A stretch of DNA of 64,000 bases from Sinohyriopsis cumingii (GCA_028554795.2 CM068839.1:46221440-46285439), one strand, 5' to 3'. Counted from the stretch's first letter, positions 7,764 through 20,609 are shown. Notes: generated by a model from the letters alone, not told the origin. Numbers and translations are program-made.

Positions 7764-8239
7764 AAATGTCCGATTCGCCCCCCCTGCTGCTATCCCTAAT
7801 GCGGTCCGATGGTCTTAACGCATCAGTTTTACATCCTCGAAACCTGCAGCCGTTATCAGCACTTGAATTGCCGAGAGACATAAAAATTATTCTACCGCTC
7901 CTTTGCATCTGAGTCTACCCAGATTTCGACTTTGTTAGTGTATAGAAAGTAATTATTTGTTTGGCCATATTTAGTTGATCAAGTTATGTTTTATTGGCCA
8001 CACCGGGATATTTTCCGCCAGTTTTGCGGCAAAAGATTCATGTATTTTGATATATTTTTTATTGAGTTTTCATTCGTGCAAGCTGTTTTGCTACGGTCAG
8101 TTTAAACGTCGTCTCATGACGTTATTCTAATTTTGCTGCTGTAGGACAAGGTCGTAGAAAAACTGCGAGTTTTCCACAAGCACCGCAACAACATAGTCGT
8201 GTTGGAGAGAATCAATGCTACATTGGTACTCTGGGTCAG

Positions 8240-9620
8240 TGGTGGCTCCTCCTATACTTGCTTGGAAGTACATGTAAAGAACGGAACGTTAAACCGATCT
8301 AGATGTTCAAGACTAAAGTAATAAATTAAGTAACATGTCGCAAATCTGCAAGCTTGTGCCAATGTTTTAATCTCGATCCATGCAACAGCCGATGATATAC
8401 ACACCAGCGACATGATTTGAAAATCAAGCAAAATGTTATAGGCGTGTTCCTGTTGGCCGTTTATCCTCAGCAAAATCCCAGACAATGACAGTTTTGCAAA
8501 TATAATCAGACTTTACAGCTGGCTGTTCAGATTGTCTCTGATCTGAAATGCTACAAATAAGTGACTCGATAGGTTGACATCTTGTTTGGTTCCTATGTAC
8601 CATTAGAATTCCCCTGAAGCACCGCTTTACACCAAGTCTGTGGTCATTGTGAGGAATGAAATTGCAGATGTACCGCCCGGCTTTATGAATGATGTCAACT
8701 GGCTCTCTTCGCCACTGATGAACTCACTGTAGGCATTTAAAACATACGTTTGAATGACTCAAATCTGCGTCTACGACTTCGCCCTTCTGGGTTAATACGA
8801 CTTGTAGTATAGGCACGAAAATAACCTTTTGGAAGCGTGTTGAGAATGCCAATACCTGTGTGATTAAAATTGTTTAGGATAAATTTCCAGTAGCTTTAAT
8901 CTGGTCTAGTCGCATTGTGAAGTCAAAACTGAAATTGGGATTGTATCCGGTTACATTACCGACGACATTGTTTCAAATTATATGATCAAAACATTCGCTT
9001 ATGTGCTTATGGAACTTTATAAAGGACCACCGGACGTTGTGTGATCATCGCTGTAATGTGCAAGTCCTAATATCGTCGTAGCAATGTCGACGTTGTCTAA
9101 TCAGGCTTCGATTTCCTTTCCGTCGTTGAAGAAACGTATTCTGTTGAACACCGCCATGATGTGCTTGTTGACGAATCCGGCTTTTACGCTGACACCGCAT
9201 CCAGAATTCTTATCAGAGCGTAATGCTTTCATTGGACTTAAAGAATGCCTCGCATGGAAGAAAATATCAAATATCAGATATGTCATTAACAAGAAGTTCT
9301 ATTGGCCATTGTGCGTCTGTCATACTAGCCACGTACTCGAAATGTTGGCAATTTTGAAAGTTTCTATCAACAGACATAGGCGAGTCCATATCAAAAGCAT
9401 AATCGGCTACATCTTTGAATCGTTCCATTGTTTATATATAATCGGTTGCGACAAGTACCTTTTTCGAGAGAACCGTAATCCGCTTCTCATTATTAGAATG
9501 AAGAGATGCAAACACATTCGATACGTTCACGAAATGTATGTAGTCACTAAGAGGTTACTTTGCTTTTTCATTGTTGCTTTCTTTCTTCTCAAAGTATACA
9601 TTTTGTCATTGTCGTAAAGT
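8240..9620 (-). pseudogene. Decayed unidentified gene downstream of the E1b ATPase, possibly structural
   Basis: Stretches of plausible protein appear in shifting minus-strand frames, for example GILNTLPKGYFRAYTTSR near 8790-8860 followed by an Arg-rich segment. Open frames on both strands here (such as 9084-9617 plus and 9101-9292 minus) are short and mutually overlapping, and none is convincing alone. The position after the packaging ATPase suggests a virion gene. The family is not recognised. Confidence 0.3.
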
Positions 9621-9639
9621 GATTTGTCCAGCATAGCTC

Positions 9640-10260
9640 GATCCGTTTTAGGGATACAGACCCTCCTTCGGTCAAACTGGGTGTGGATTAATTTTTGTGT
9701 TCTGGATGACCGCCGCAAATATATTCGAAACTCATCCCAGGAGTGGTCGATATATCCTTGGTTTTAATGACTGTTTGCCAGGACGTACGCGTCAACAATA
9801 CTAAATATAATATACAAAGTGCAGTTGTCCCAGATCACTTATGGCACGTGTGCGTTCTTGTGCCGGCCAAACGAAAATATTCTCGTAAGGTTATCTAGCT
9901 GGTAAAGTATCAGATGATTGTACATGACAAGGTTATTTGAGTCCGGGCCAATATTGTTAAAAGCGGGAGCTTCATAGATCGTGGAAAAGACTTGGATTGT
10001 CTATGAGCTATAGGATATTTGATAGGCAAGCCGTAAAATATCTTGAGTACGTGAAGAGAAAGCTGATCGTCTGCCGATGGCGCAATCAGGTACAACCGAT
10101 CCCACGCTAACCATCAACTGACAAGATTCAGCAAAGGTTCGGTTTTCGCGGATACGGCCAGACCAATGCTCAGCGCGCGAACCAAATACGGAAATACGGA
10201 ACTAGCTGCAACGCAACTATGTTTGGTCGACCTAGATTTTGACTGTGGAGAGATGTCAAA
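9640..10260 (-). pseudogene. Decayed A32-type packaging ATPase of E1b
   Basis: Minus-strand fragments follow the E1 ATPase along its length in several frames: RLYLIAPSADDQ, then NNLVMYNHL at the Walker B position, RIFSFGRHKNAHV, and DNCTLYIIFSIVD. The Walker A region near 10150-10250 is disrupted. There are multiple stops and frameshifts, so it is not functional. Similarity to the E1 protein is clear by eye in gene order and motifs. Confidence 0.75.
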
Positions 10261-10479
10261 TGGCGGCAAACTCTTTAATATTTCTCGGCCATGTTGATGA
10301 CGTCTTTAATACCAAATGTTCTTATCACAATGCATTTATATTGTGTGCAATGTCGCACATGAACGTGTTCTACCAATCCAATTTGGGGTTCCAACATACA
10401 ATGACCCAAATGGAATCGCTGAAATCTCAGGTGCTGAGCAAAGACGTTTAAGTTTGTCGGACGTTAAAGATTCATCAGG

Positions 10480-11640
10480 TCCAGGTCTAATAAACAGTGC
10501 GGTAGTATTAATTCTACGCTAAAGAGACTCCCCGTGGTACCGTTGCATCATATCATTGCCAACTGATATGAATTGTTTTTGTCAAGGTACATCATGTAAC
10601 TGTTGCAGAGGGCAGGGTCGTACCCGTCCACACGCTTGGCGTTGACGTGTGTCTAATGGTGATTTATCATGAATATTCATCTCGGATACAACGTTCGAGA
10701 AATAAATGCTCATTGATATCCTTTAGTAGTTCGAACTCAATGCGGAGGTTTGATAACAGCGCATCCCAGACTCTTCCCGGTGATACGTAGTTCCCGGGTC
10801 GAGCTTACACACGTCAATATCAGTATCACATATTTCTCAAAGACATCTGCGAGCAGCATCAGTCAATGCGCAGGGACAGATCGTGGTATTTATCTACATT
10901 TCGGCAAAAAAATGAAGACCAGAAGTTGTTCGCATGAACTTAAATGTCTTCGGAGTAAAACGAGGAATAGAAAGCCTCAATTTGTAGCAACTCAGTCCTG
11001 GAAAGTTTTCTCTTCCAGCGTCTCATGTACTTCTGTTGGTTAATTAATTTGTGAATGATCAAGCGGGACGTGTAACTTTCAGTTTCGTCGCCGTTTGAAG
11101 AGCCGTCGACGTATGAACCAATGATTGCAAAACAATCGATGCGATAAGTCGCAAAGTTGTTAGTGAATGTATCCATTCTATAATTGAGACACTGAAGCGA
11201 GTCAGTGAACTGCAAGCGACCAAGCCGAAATGTCACGTATTTTTTCATGTTGGTGCGGATGACACTCATTGCCGCATTTGTTGCTGTTGTGATTGCCAAT
11301 GCAGGTTAACTGGTGTGGGGACTGAGTAAGTTAGCAACTTCACTTTGCATGATATGTTTGCGGCTCCTCTGTTCGAGTCCAACAATGAGTAACAGTTTGT
11401 TTGTTAGCGACAATAGCTGTTGCCTAACCTATTTAGCGTTAAACCCAATGAATAAAATAAACACCTTAGTCGCCTCAGTCGAGTTATTTCAGCGGCATAC
11501 GATTTGCTTCTGACAACAGTGCAACGAACCCGCATGGGACATGTTGAGCAATTCGGATGGTATTTATTTACCCGGACAGCCGTTGTTAGTTCAGGTTGAA
11601 ATTGTAAGACGCCAGAGTTTTGCCATTGCAAGAAACTGGT
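10480..11640 (-). pseudogene. Decayed protein-primed type family B DNA polymerase of E1b
   Basis: Recognisable pieces of the Polinton pPolB: LGRLQFTDSLQCLNYRMDT (exonuclease II neighbourhood, in the open frame 10940-11299), then EAFYSSFYSEDI, YHDLSLR before the exonuclease III region, GRVWDALLSNLR, ELLKDINEHLF and CIRDE, in the order expected for the family. The motif A area near 10550-10620 is eroded. Frames switch repeatedly. It differs from the E1 replicase, which has a helicase fusion. Confidence 0.7.
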
Positions 11641-11775
11641 TTACTGTCGACCTATGGCTCATGCCACAGAAGTCCTAATAGTGCAAATTTGTCTGATTAT
11701 CGTGCACATTTTAGTGTATAACTTCATGGTCTTGCTCTAGTTGCTGTAGCTGATTCACGGTAGTCATACTAGTAA

Positions 11776-12150
11776 TTAAATCATCGTTTTATTCTCCAAT
11801 GAAATTGTTTGTAGCATCCTATATACTTTACCATGGTCAAAAACAGCAAACGCTTGGATATTGGATGTTATTTCACTGACTCTGTCTCTGACAATATCGA
11901 TCATCGTTTCCTCAACAGCATCGACGGCGTAACTGTTTGGTTTTTTTAAATCCACATTCGCGTTGACAAGTCTTCCCCGGTGTATCAGATAATACTCGGC
12001 TACGGATCCGCATGGCCGACATAGCTGATTACGCAAATTGACTACGATATGGCATTTAAGGCATAGTTGAAAGTCGTTTTCGAAAAGTAACGCGAGCAAG
12101 TTAGATTTACAATATTTGTATTTGCATATCTGCTGTGAAGTTCCTGTTTA
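11776..12150 (-). pseudogene. Homologue of the E1 small Cys-rich zinc protein
   Basis: The open frame 11776-12099 (107 aa) carries QLCLKCHIVV and QLCRPCGS, matching CLVCH and QLCINCG of the E1 protein at 1453-1788. Sequence just upstream still shows the more N-terminal Cys pair in another register. The C-terminal half differs more. It may be intact from its own Met or slightly truncated; the surrounding decay favours a pseudogene. Confidence 0.6.
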
Positions 12151-12221
12151 CCAAGAAAAACGTCTTTTCATCGATAGTGTCACAATGCCGTTAAACTTGA
12201 AATGATTTCATCGGATACATT

Positions 12222-12679
12222 TTGCAGTTGACTCTTCATTATATACCAGTATGTACTACTTCAACTGTTATATATCTAGAAGATTCAGATGCGTACTGGA
12301 TAAACTGGTGGGTATGTTGGGGTCGATTTGACTATGGATATGATCCATTCAGGCTCAACAGTGATATGATGTTTTCCCTAACGGCACAAATATACCATTG
12401 GCCTCGTAATTTAAGTACTGCAAGATACAGGAAATCTCGAAATTGCACAAGTCAAGCAATGGTACCTTTGACGTTATACATTATTCGCTGCTTGCCAAAC
12501 GACATTCTATAAAGTTCAGTGGTTATTTCACAGACAACCTCTCAAAGATGTATCCATGGCTAGTATGTAGTGTAACTGACAGCGAGAGTATATTTTCGGA
12601 TTTGACTTTAAATTCGTCTGCAAGACAACCGCGCTTGATGTTTCCTGAAGTGCTAAAGAAAGAGTTTATATTCCGCTAA
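12222..12679 (+). other. Two overlapping open frames, identity unknown
   Basis: Open frames 12222-12512 and 12443-12679 overlap in different frames. The second contains SIKFSGYFTDNLSKMYPWL, which reads like real protein. They may be the two halves of one frameshifted E1b gene divergent from the zinc protein, which is where E1 has its replicase. No motif is recognised. Confidence 0.3.
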
Positions 12680-12680
12680 A

Positions 12681-13000
12681 GTGGTTCGAACACAGAATGT
12701 CTCAGTGAAGAACAGATACACAAACTGATTAGGCCACGCACTTACTAATCAAGGAAACAAAAAGAATTCATATCAAACGTTGAAATTGTTTGGTGAAAAT
12801 AAACTTAATACACTCCTCCCTTGTTGCCGAAAAAAAACGAATCTAATTTAGAATTTTTTTGTAATGGGCTGTCATTTTAAAGTGCAATTATTGTGTATAA
12901 TGCAGTGGTCGTTTGAATGCAATGACTCTCTGAAGTTATTATGGAGATCGTATAAGTGTGAACTCTAAGTGACGTTTCTGTAGATCAATTCTTTATCTCT
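12681..13000. other. No recognisable feature
   Basis: AT-rich spacer between E1b remnants and the satellite. I see no ORF, repeat or RNA gene. Confidence 0.6.
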
Positions 13001-15523
13001 TAAATTGGCATGTCTACCGACCATAATTAAACTGGCATCTCAACTGACAATAATTAAATTGATTGATATGTCTACTGACAAGAATTGAATTGACATGTAT
13101 GTCGACAATAATTAAACTGGCATCTCTACTGACAATAATTAAATTGTCATCGCTAATGACAAAAATTAAATTGGCATGTATACCGACAATAACAACACTG
13201 GCATGTCTACTGACACTAATTAAACTGGATGTCTACTGAGATTAATTACACTGGCATTTCTACTGAAAAATATTAAAATGGCATGCCTACTGACAATAAT
13301 TAAATTGGCATGTCTACCGACAATAATCAAAATCACATGTCTACTGACAATAATTGAATTGGCATGTCTACTGATAATAATTAAATTGGCATGTCTACCG
13401 ACATTAATTAAGCTGACATGTCTACCGAAAACATGCAACTGGCATGTCTACCAATAATGATTAAAATGCCACGTCTTCTGACAAAAATTAAATTGGCATG
13501 TCTACAGACAATACTTAAATTGAAATGTCTACAACCAAAATTAAATTGGCATGTCTACTGATAAAATTAAATTGGCATGTCTACTTACAATAATTAAAAT
13601 GGCATCGCTACTGATAATAATTAAATTGGGACCTGTATTGACAATAACCAAATCGGCATGTCTACTGACAATAATTAAAATGGCGAAGCTACTGACGATA
13701 ATTAAACTGGCATGTCTACCGACAATAATTAAAATAGCATCTTTATTGACAATAATTAAATTGGAAAGTCTACTGGCAAGAATTAAATTGACATTGCTAC
13801 TGACAGTAACTAAGCTAGCATGTCTACTTACATTATTTAAATTGGCATGTCTACATACAAATATTAAATGGGCATGTCTACTGGCAATAACTGAATTGGC
13901 ATGGCTACTGCCAGTAATTAATCTGGCACTGACAATAATGAAATTGGCATATGTTCTGAAAAGTATTTAAATTGGCATGTCTACTGACCCTAGTTAAACT
14001 GGCATGTCTACCGACAATAAATAAAATGTCATGTCTACTGAAAATAATTAAATGGGCATGTTTACAGACAATAATTAAATTGGCATGTCTACTGACAGTA
14101 ATTAAATTGGCATGTGTACTGACAGTACATAAATTGGCATGTCTAGTTACCAAAATTAAAATGTCATCTCTACTGACAATAATCAAATTGGCTTGTCTAC
14201 TGACAATAATTAAATCGGTATGTCTACTGACCATAGGTAAACTGGCATGTCTACTGACAACATTTAAACTGGCATGTCTAATGACAATAATTAAATTTGC
14301 ATGTCTACTGACAATAATGAAACCGACATGTCTACTGACAATAATTAATTTGACATGTCTACTGACAATAATTAAACGGGCATGTCCGCTGACAATAATT
14401 AAATTGGCATGTCTACAGACAATAATTAACCTGGCATGTCTACATACAATAACTAAACTGGCATGTCTGCTGACAATAATTAAAATGGCATGTCCACTGA
14501 CAAAACTTAAACTGGCATCTCAACTGACAATTATTAAATCGGCATATCTACTGACAATAATTAAAATGGCATGTCTACTGACAGTAATCAATGTGGCATT
14601 TCTACTGACTATAATTAAACTGGCATCTCAACTGTCAATAATTAAACCGGCATGTCTACTGACAGTAATTAAACTGGCATCTCAACTGACAATAATTTAA
14701 CTGGCATGTCTACTGAAAATAATTAAACTGGCATGTGTACTGGCAATGATTAAACTGGCATTTCTACTGACAGTAATTAAACTGGCATCTCAACTGACAA
14801 TAATTTAACTGGCATGTCTACTGAAAATAATTAAACTGGCATGTGTACTGGCAATGATTAAATTGGCATTTCTACTGACAGTAATTAAACTGGCATCTCA
14901 ACTGACAATAATTTAACTAGCATGTCTACTGACAATAATTAAACTGGCATTTCAACTAACAATAATTAAACTGGCATGTCTACTGACAATAGTTAAATTG
15001 GCATCTCAACTGACAGTAATTAAACTGACCTGTCTAATGACAATAATTAAACTGGCAGTTCAACTGACAATAATTAGACTGGCATATCTACTGACAATAA
15101 TTAAATTGACATGTGTACTGACACTAATTAAACTGGTATGTCCACTGACAATAATTAAATTGGCATGTCTTTTGACAATAATTAAAATGACATGTCTACT
15201 GACAATATTTAAACTGCCATATTTACTGACAATAATTGAACTGGCATCTCAAATGCCAATAATTAAACTGGCATATCTCCTGGCAGTAATCAAATTAGCA
15301 TGTCTACTGACAACAATTAAATTGGCATGTCTACTTACAATAATTAAACTAGCATGTCCACCGACAATAATTAAATCGACATGCCATATGACAAGAATTA
15401 AACTGGCATGCAGAATGGCAACAATTAAATTGGCATGTCTACTGACAATAATTAAATTGGCATGTCTACTGACAATAGTTAGTGGCGTGTCTAATGACAA
15501 TAATTAAATTTGCATGTCTGCCT
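13001..15523 (+). repeat. 27-bp satellite array, about 93 copies
   Basis: Tandem repeat with consensus close to TTGGCATGTCTACTGACAAT plus AATTAAA. Copies diverge by a few substitutions; some local higher-order repetition is visible near 14690-14920. Because 27 is a multiple of 3, open frames with a 9-residue period (LACLLTIIK on plus, SRHANLIIV on minus) run through it. These are artefacts, not genes. Confidence 0.95.
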
Positions 15524-16062
15524 GTAAGCTGTTGATTTTTTTTACAACATCACTAAAAGTACGCCAGTTGCAGGCAGAACAGCGATTGATAACAGAGCAA
15601 CGATCGATAGCAGCTCCACTTGGGAAGAATAGCCTCCATGGTATGAAAAACATTTTTTTGTCTCTCGTGGAAACCCTTCAACCAAGTCGGATCTTTGTTT
15701 CTATGCTTTTGAACGAACGTACACTTCACTCGTCTGTACAAATGGGTAAAGTCATGGAGTAACCAAGGGATGAACCCATAATAGCAAAGAAGATATGAAA
15801 CCCCTATACACTACTGCTACCTTTCTAAGCTATATCTTTTTGAAAATAAAATAAGAGACCCAAAACACATGGAAGTACTCATCTTGTACAATGATATACA
15901 TAGTAACGCACGTTGTTAGCAAGTACAACATTACCTATAATCAATGAAAGGTTTTAAAAAATTGTTATTCCGTTTCAGTCGTTTAGTCTTTTAATCAATC
16001 CCCTATAGTACTTAAGAATAGCGGATATAGACTGAAAAAAATATGTATCAAAATTACTGATC
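15524..16062. other. Unique sequence without recognisable genes
   Basis: Only short overlapping frames (15514-15762 plus, 15553-15741 minus) that look like shadows. Nothing else is supported. Confidence 0.5.

Positions 16063-16066
<4 letters not shown>

Positions 16067-16138
<72 letters not shown>
16067..16138. repeat. (TA)n microsatellite
   Basis: Uninterrupted alternating TA for about 72 nt. Confidence 0.98.
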
Positions 16139-16141
<3 letters not shown>

Positions 16142-16149
16142 GAGTACAC

Positions 16150-16780
16150 TTGAATTGATCATATGCCAATACTAAGCTTGCCATGATAGATCATGTGCCA
16201 GTACATAACGTATAGTATTGAATTACATGCCAGTGCACAGGTTGCGATGATGGACCACGTGCCAATACACAGCTTACGGTGAATTTATTTTATGTGTCTT
16301 GCAGGCATGAAACAAATTACAATTTCACTCATATTTCATTTCATTGAAAATCTGCCAAACACAGAAACGATCTTCACAACTGCTGATGTGTTAAATGGGT
16401 CATTGGAATCTATTTGGGTTTCAAATGCATTGTACTCCTTAGGATGTACTGTTCTCGTCAGGAAACAGTGTACTCCTCAAGAGGCATTGTACTTCTCAGG
16501 AGGTTTTGTAATCCACAGGATGTATTGTCCTCCTCAGGATGCATAGTATTTCACAGGATACACGGTACTCATTAGGATGCATTGCACTCACTAAGAGGCA
16601 CGGTATTCCTAAGCATGTGTTGTACTCACCAGGAGGAAAAGTACTCCTCAAGATGCATTGTACTCCACAGGCGGCATTTTAAATCTCAGTATGCACGGTA
16701 CTCCTCATGAGGCATTGTTCTCCTCAGGATACACGAGACTCTTTATGATGCACTGCAATCCTTAAGATGCATTAAAAAAA
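16150..16780 (+). repeat. Degenerate tandem repeats
   Basis: 16150-16290 shows repeats of about 50 nt around GATCATATGCCAATAC-like units. 16425-16770 shows units of about 32 nt built on GCATTGTACTCCTCAGGA. The frame at 16292-16546 is produced by the repeat. 16790-17140 holds nothing recognisable. Confidence 0.75.
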
Positions 16781-17219
16781 ATAGTATAACTGCACATAAA
16801 GCACAATCTAAAAACCCTAAAAATAAACGTCTTCAAAATCATTAAAGCATGAATATGTTTTTGAATGGACATTTAATTTTGTTTAGTATTCAACGGCCAA
16901 ATACACTAGTACGTTAAACAGAGCCGAGGCGATTGGAAAAAGTGCCATGCCCATGTAGGGACACTGGTAGCCAACCAAAGCTTATCCGATAGTAGGATCT
17001 GCTGCAGCAATCTTTCGATCACAAGACCGGCATGCTACTAAGTCACCGTCACTCCTGCCTCCAGGTATTGCCTTTGCGTACATGCATAGTACTCTCCATA
17101 TTGTATTCACAAACAATGGTCATGAATGACTTTCGTTGGTTTGTTGCGTCACACAAGTAAGTTATGAATGGCTTCATTTGTTTTCGTGTTGTTGTACGAG
17201 TGAGTCTTGCAATTTTATA

Positions 17220-17830
17220 TTAGTTTTGCGTTTTTACACAAGAAGGTCCCTAATGACGTTATTTGGTTTGGCGTTGTTACACAAGAAGGTCTCTAATGAC
17301 GTTCATTTGGTTTTTTGCGTTTTTAAACAAGAAGGTCCCTAATGACGTTATTTGGTTTTTGGCGTTCTTACACAAGAAGGTCCCTAATGACGTTATTTGG
17401 TTTAGCGTTTTTACACAAGAAGGTCCCTAATGACGTTATTTGGTTTGGCCTTGTTACACAAGAAGGTCCCTAATGACGTTATTTGTTTTTTGCGTTTTTA
17501 CACAAAAGGTCCCTAATGACGTTATTTATTTTTTTTTGCTTTGTTACACAAGAAGGTCCCTAATGACGTTATTTGGTTTTTGGCGTTGTTACACAAGAAG
17601 GTCTCTAATGACGTTCATTTGGTTTTGGCGTTGTTGCACAACCAGATTATGAATGGCCTTCATTGTTTTCGGCGTTGTTATACAAGTAGGTTATAAATGG
17701 CTTTCATATGGTTTTGTTTTGTTATACAGGTAGGTCATGAAAGGCTTTCATATGACTTTGTGGTGTCATACAAGTAGATCATGAATGACTTTTATATGGT
17801 TTCGTGTTGTTACGCGAGTAGTTTAATGAG
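17220..17830 (+). repeat. About 43-bp minisatellite
   Basis: Units built on ACACAAGAAGGTCCCTAATG followed by ACGTTATTTGGTTTGGCGTT, about nine good copies to 17660 and weaker copies to 17830. The small frames within it are repeat artefacts. Confidence 0.9.
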
Positions 17831-18945
17831 TTCCAAGGTAATAACAATGGCTAACACTGGATAATGCTATAGAAGAAGATCGTAGTTCGTGCCAGTCTAA
17901 ATCGGGATTTTGATTTGCTAACCATTTATACACCACAACTTCTGCTCCATTCATTGCATTAGAAGACATACAGGAGGGCCCCTTAAGCCTAGTATAGACT
18001 CCATATCCTGAATTGGAGTTCGTATCTGCTTATGCAGCAGTGTGTGAGAGTTGGAATGGTGTGATATGGTACAGTCATGCATTAAGGTTATTATCAAACT
18101 GCAGCAATGTGAGAAAATAAACTTCAGCAAAGAAACACTGAGACAGCTAATCAATCGCATCAAACTCTTGAATTGCTACTAATTGAGAAACCATGTCTTC
18201 AATCTCCTAACCCCCATCTTAGGGATGTCAGCATACGTAAAACTATGTATATACATGCTGGATAAGTATAACTAAATGAATTGTTTTTAACCATATGTTC
18301 CTTATCATTTCCCAGGACAACTTGACAAGTAGTGCACTGCATGCATTACGTGAAAACTACCTATGCATAATATAACATAAATAATGAAATTATTGCCGGC
18401 ATTAACTACATTTAGTAGTAAACTTTGCAGGCGATTCAAATTCTAAACTGTAAAAATACTACCAAAAAGACACCAATCAAAGCATTGGGTTGAACACGGC
18501 AAAACCACGTTAATTAATTACTATTGCAAACTTTCCAGCCTTAAGTCATTTGCTTATTACGGTTTAGAGTTATGAAGGTAATTTAGTTTTCTTCAACTGA
18601 TAGCGGCAGTAATTTAACACGGTAAAAAAAGAGTTACTCAATGCGACTGACACTCCGCTTTTCAAACCCAATTTCCAGGAATTCAAGAAACGGCCATTTT
18701 TCTGTTTTATCTTCTGAGTATTGAAACCGTCTGAGACATTCTTGAGCGGTAAGTCTTTGAATTAGACACTAGCAGCTGCATTTGGCATGACAAAATCTTT
18801 ATTCGCCGTTTTGATTTACCACAGCATTAATATCACCTCCTTTCACCTTTATATCAAAGGTAACAAAGAAACTACCATATTCAGTCATACAATTTAAGTT
18901 TGTGAAAAGAGAAGCTTTGTCTTGTTCCCTGTTTCTAGGTTTGTG
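17831..18945. other. Unique AT-rich sequence without recognisable genes
   Basis: Only a 70-codon minus frame (17951-18163) with no recognisable motif. No RNA gene seen. Confidence 0.5.
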
Positions 18946-18949
18946 AGTG

Positions 18950-19049
18950 AGACAGTGATACAGTGATCCAGTGATACAGTGATCCAGTGATCCAGTGAGA
19001 CAGTGATACAGTGATCCAGTGATACAGTGATCCAGTGAGACAGTGATGC
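18950..19049 (+). repeat. 8-bp minisatellite CAGTGATM
   Basis: About 12 units alternating CAGTGATA, CAGTGATC and CAGTGAGA. Confidence 0.95.
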
Positions 19050-19539
19050 GTTGAACTGAGGTAGTTGTATCTTTGCAGTGTTTTTCTTTGAATGTATTAC
19101 TATATGTTTACATCTTTCTTTGCTCTCTTTTGTCCTGAGAAAAGAAAAATTATAATCAACGCTTTATAAAGAAGATACACGCTAACGACTATCCCAAGTT
19201 GCAATAAAAATATATTCGTGATTAACTTGGTAATCATAGTTCGGTTTTACATACTCTGGGTTGTTTAAATATAGACAACCTTGTTTTCTCAACGTGTCGA
19301 GCCTGTTATCCTTGCAATCTCTAGTCAACCTTATTATATATTATTTAGATCCATTAGAATCAAATAGCTGCCAGGTCTCAGTGTTAGAACGTAAGAATGG
19401 CGTGCAGGATCTTGAGATAGGGTCTAAAATTAGTTTATTGATTTATTCAGGAGGAAATACTGTCCTGATTTAATTTGAATATACTCGCACAGGACTATCA
19501 CTAATTTTAATATGCAAGTTTACAAATATTGCATATAGT

Positions 19540-19815
19540 TCTGTTTGTATTATATGCGTGACGTATTGTTTCAAAGTATCCATAGTGTGTAACGTGTTTT
19601 ATTATATGTGTGACGCATTCTTTGAAAACGTCCGTAACGTGTAAAGTGTTTGTATTGTGTTTCTATTATATGCGTGACATATTGTGTCAAAGCATCCATA
19701 GGGTGTAAAGTGTTTTTATTATATGCGTGACGCATTGTCTCAAAGCATCCTTAGCGTGTAACGTGTTTTTATTATATGCGTGAAGCATTGTTTTAAAGCA
19801 TCCATTGGGAGTAAC
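19540..19815 (+). repeat. About 55-bp tandem repeat, five copies
   Basis: Units contain ATTATATGCGTGACGCATTG, then TCAAAGCATCCATAGNGTGT and AACGTGTTT. Between the 8-bp repeat and this array (19050-19540) nothing is recognisable. Confidence 0.85.
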
Positions 19816-19865
19816 TTGTATTCAGTTGCTTGATTAGTTGCTATGAATGTAATGACATTTAAACA

Positions 19866-20060
19866 CAGGATAGGCTATTTATTGCGGCCAGTATATTGCT
19901 TGTACTGATAACCCGAGAAGACCCAGAGAAGAACTATCGCCTCACGACAAGCTACTGGCAGTCTTTCTCACATACCGACGTTGACCTAGCCCGAGCCACG
20001 AACAACCATGGCGGACAGATGAGATATAAAGGCGAGCGAATTAAACCACCCGGCCATCCG
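19866..20060 (-). mobile_element. SINE fragment related to the one at 50345-50612
   Basis: Shares GGCTAT..A..GCGGCCAGTAT, then ACTGGCA.....TCTCACATACC and later tRNA-side sequence with the SINE at 50.4 kb, in the same orientation. Its tRNA-like head is incomplete. 20060-20370 holds no recognisable feature. Confidence 0.65.
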
Positions 20061-20369
20061 GGAATACTAACTCGTAATCAACATAGTACAGTTAAATATG
20101 TAGCCGTTCGTCAATGTCTATGATCTCGTAGAGCTTTATTCAACCAAAATGTCTCCTTTATCACAACCAAAGCCTCACTGCTAATATTTTCTTCTTCAGG
20201 ATATTGTAGGATATAAGTATTTTAATGTCTTTGTCAAAGTTACTATTCAAACCATCGTCAGGGTTGCCTTTCGAAGCTTTTGTCAAGGTCAACATTCAAA
20301 GCCCTTGTCAACGGTAACATTCAAACCCTTTGTCAAAGATAACATTAAAAAAAACTCGATCAGAAATAT

Positions 20370-20560
20370 GTTATAGCGCATCAGCGACATTTGCATAAGC
20401 TTTAGACTCTAATGGTTCTGCTTTCTTGCATCTACTGTCAACATCGTTAACAGTTAACACGTATTTGTAGGTGTGGAAGAAATAAAAGATCATAGGGTGT
20501 TTTGAACATCACACCAACCGCGCGAAATCTTGACTGGCACTGGGAGTAAATTTTGATATA
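20370..20560 (-). pseudogene. Integrase remnant of E1-like family (C1)
   Basis: Nucleotide match to the C2 integrase at 34195-34402, which encodes the first Asp region of the core. Here the frame is broken and several tens of bases are missing before the HQDDLLFLPHD-equivalent. Confidence 0.6.
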
Positions 20561-20609
20561 ATGCTTGTTTGACCAACCATGTTTGAGCAATATAATTTAC
20601 CTCGAATGA

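Larger units (their letters stand above)
1..7790. mobile_element. E1: apparently intact Polinton/Maverick-like element, right part
   Basis: Compact block of long ORFs with little intergenic space: integrase, A32-type packaging ATPase, family B polymerase fusion, zinc proteins, HNH nuclease and a PLA2 domain. Integrase plus packaging ATPase plus family B polymerase is the signature of Polintons/Mavericks and related viruses (established). No gene here is interrupted by a stop, apart from the frame change between the zinc ribbon and PLA2. The left end lies outside the window. The right limit is put near 7790, after a G16 tract and duplicated motifs; I did not find a terminal inverted repeat because its partner would lie off the window. 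Integrated element or assembled virus cannot be told from sequence alone. Confidence 0.8.
7791..12680 (-). mobile_element. E1b: decayed Polinton-like element, read on the minus strand
   Basis: A run of broken reading frames in the order zinc protein, DNA polymerase, packaging ATPase and structural-type remnant on the minus strand. The zinc protein and ATPase are close to those of E1, but the polymerase is the ordinary Polinton protein-primed type. Limits are approximate; the right side ends near the 27-bp satellite. Confidence 0.7.

Noticed and set aside
9084-9617. 177-aa plus-strand gene
   Set aside because: Lies over minus-strand E1b remnants, has odd composition and no motif; probably a chance frame.
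13551-15507. Long plus and minus open frames of repeated LACLLTIIK or SRHANLIIV
   Set aside because: They follow from the 27-bp period of the satellite and exist on both strands.
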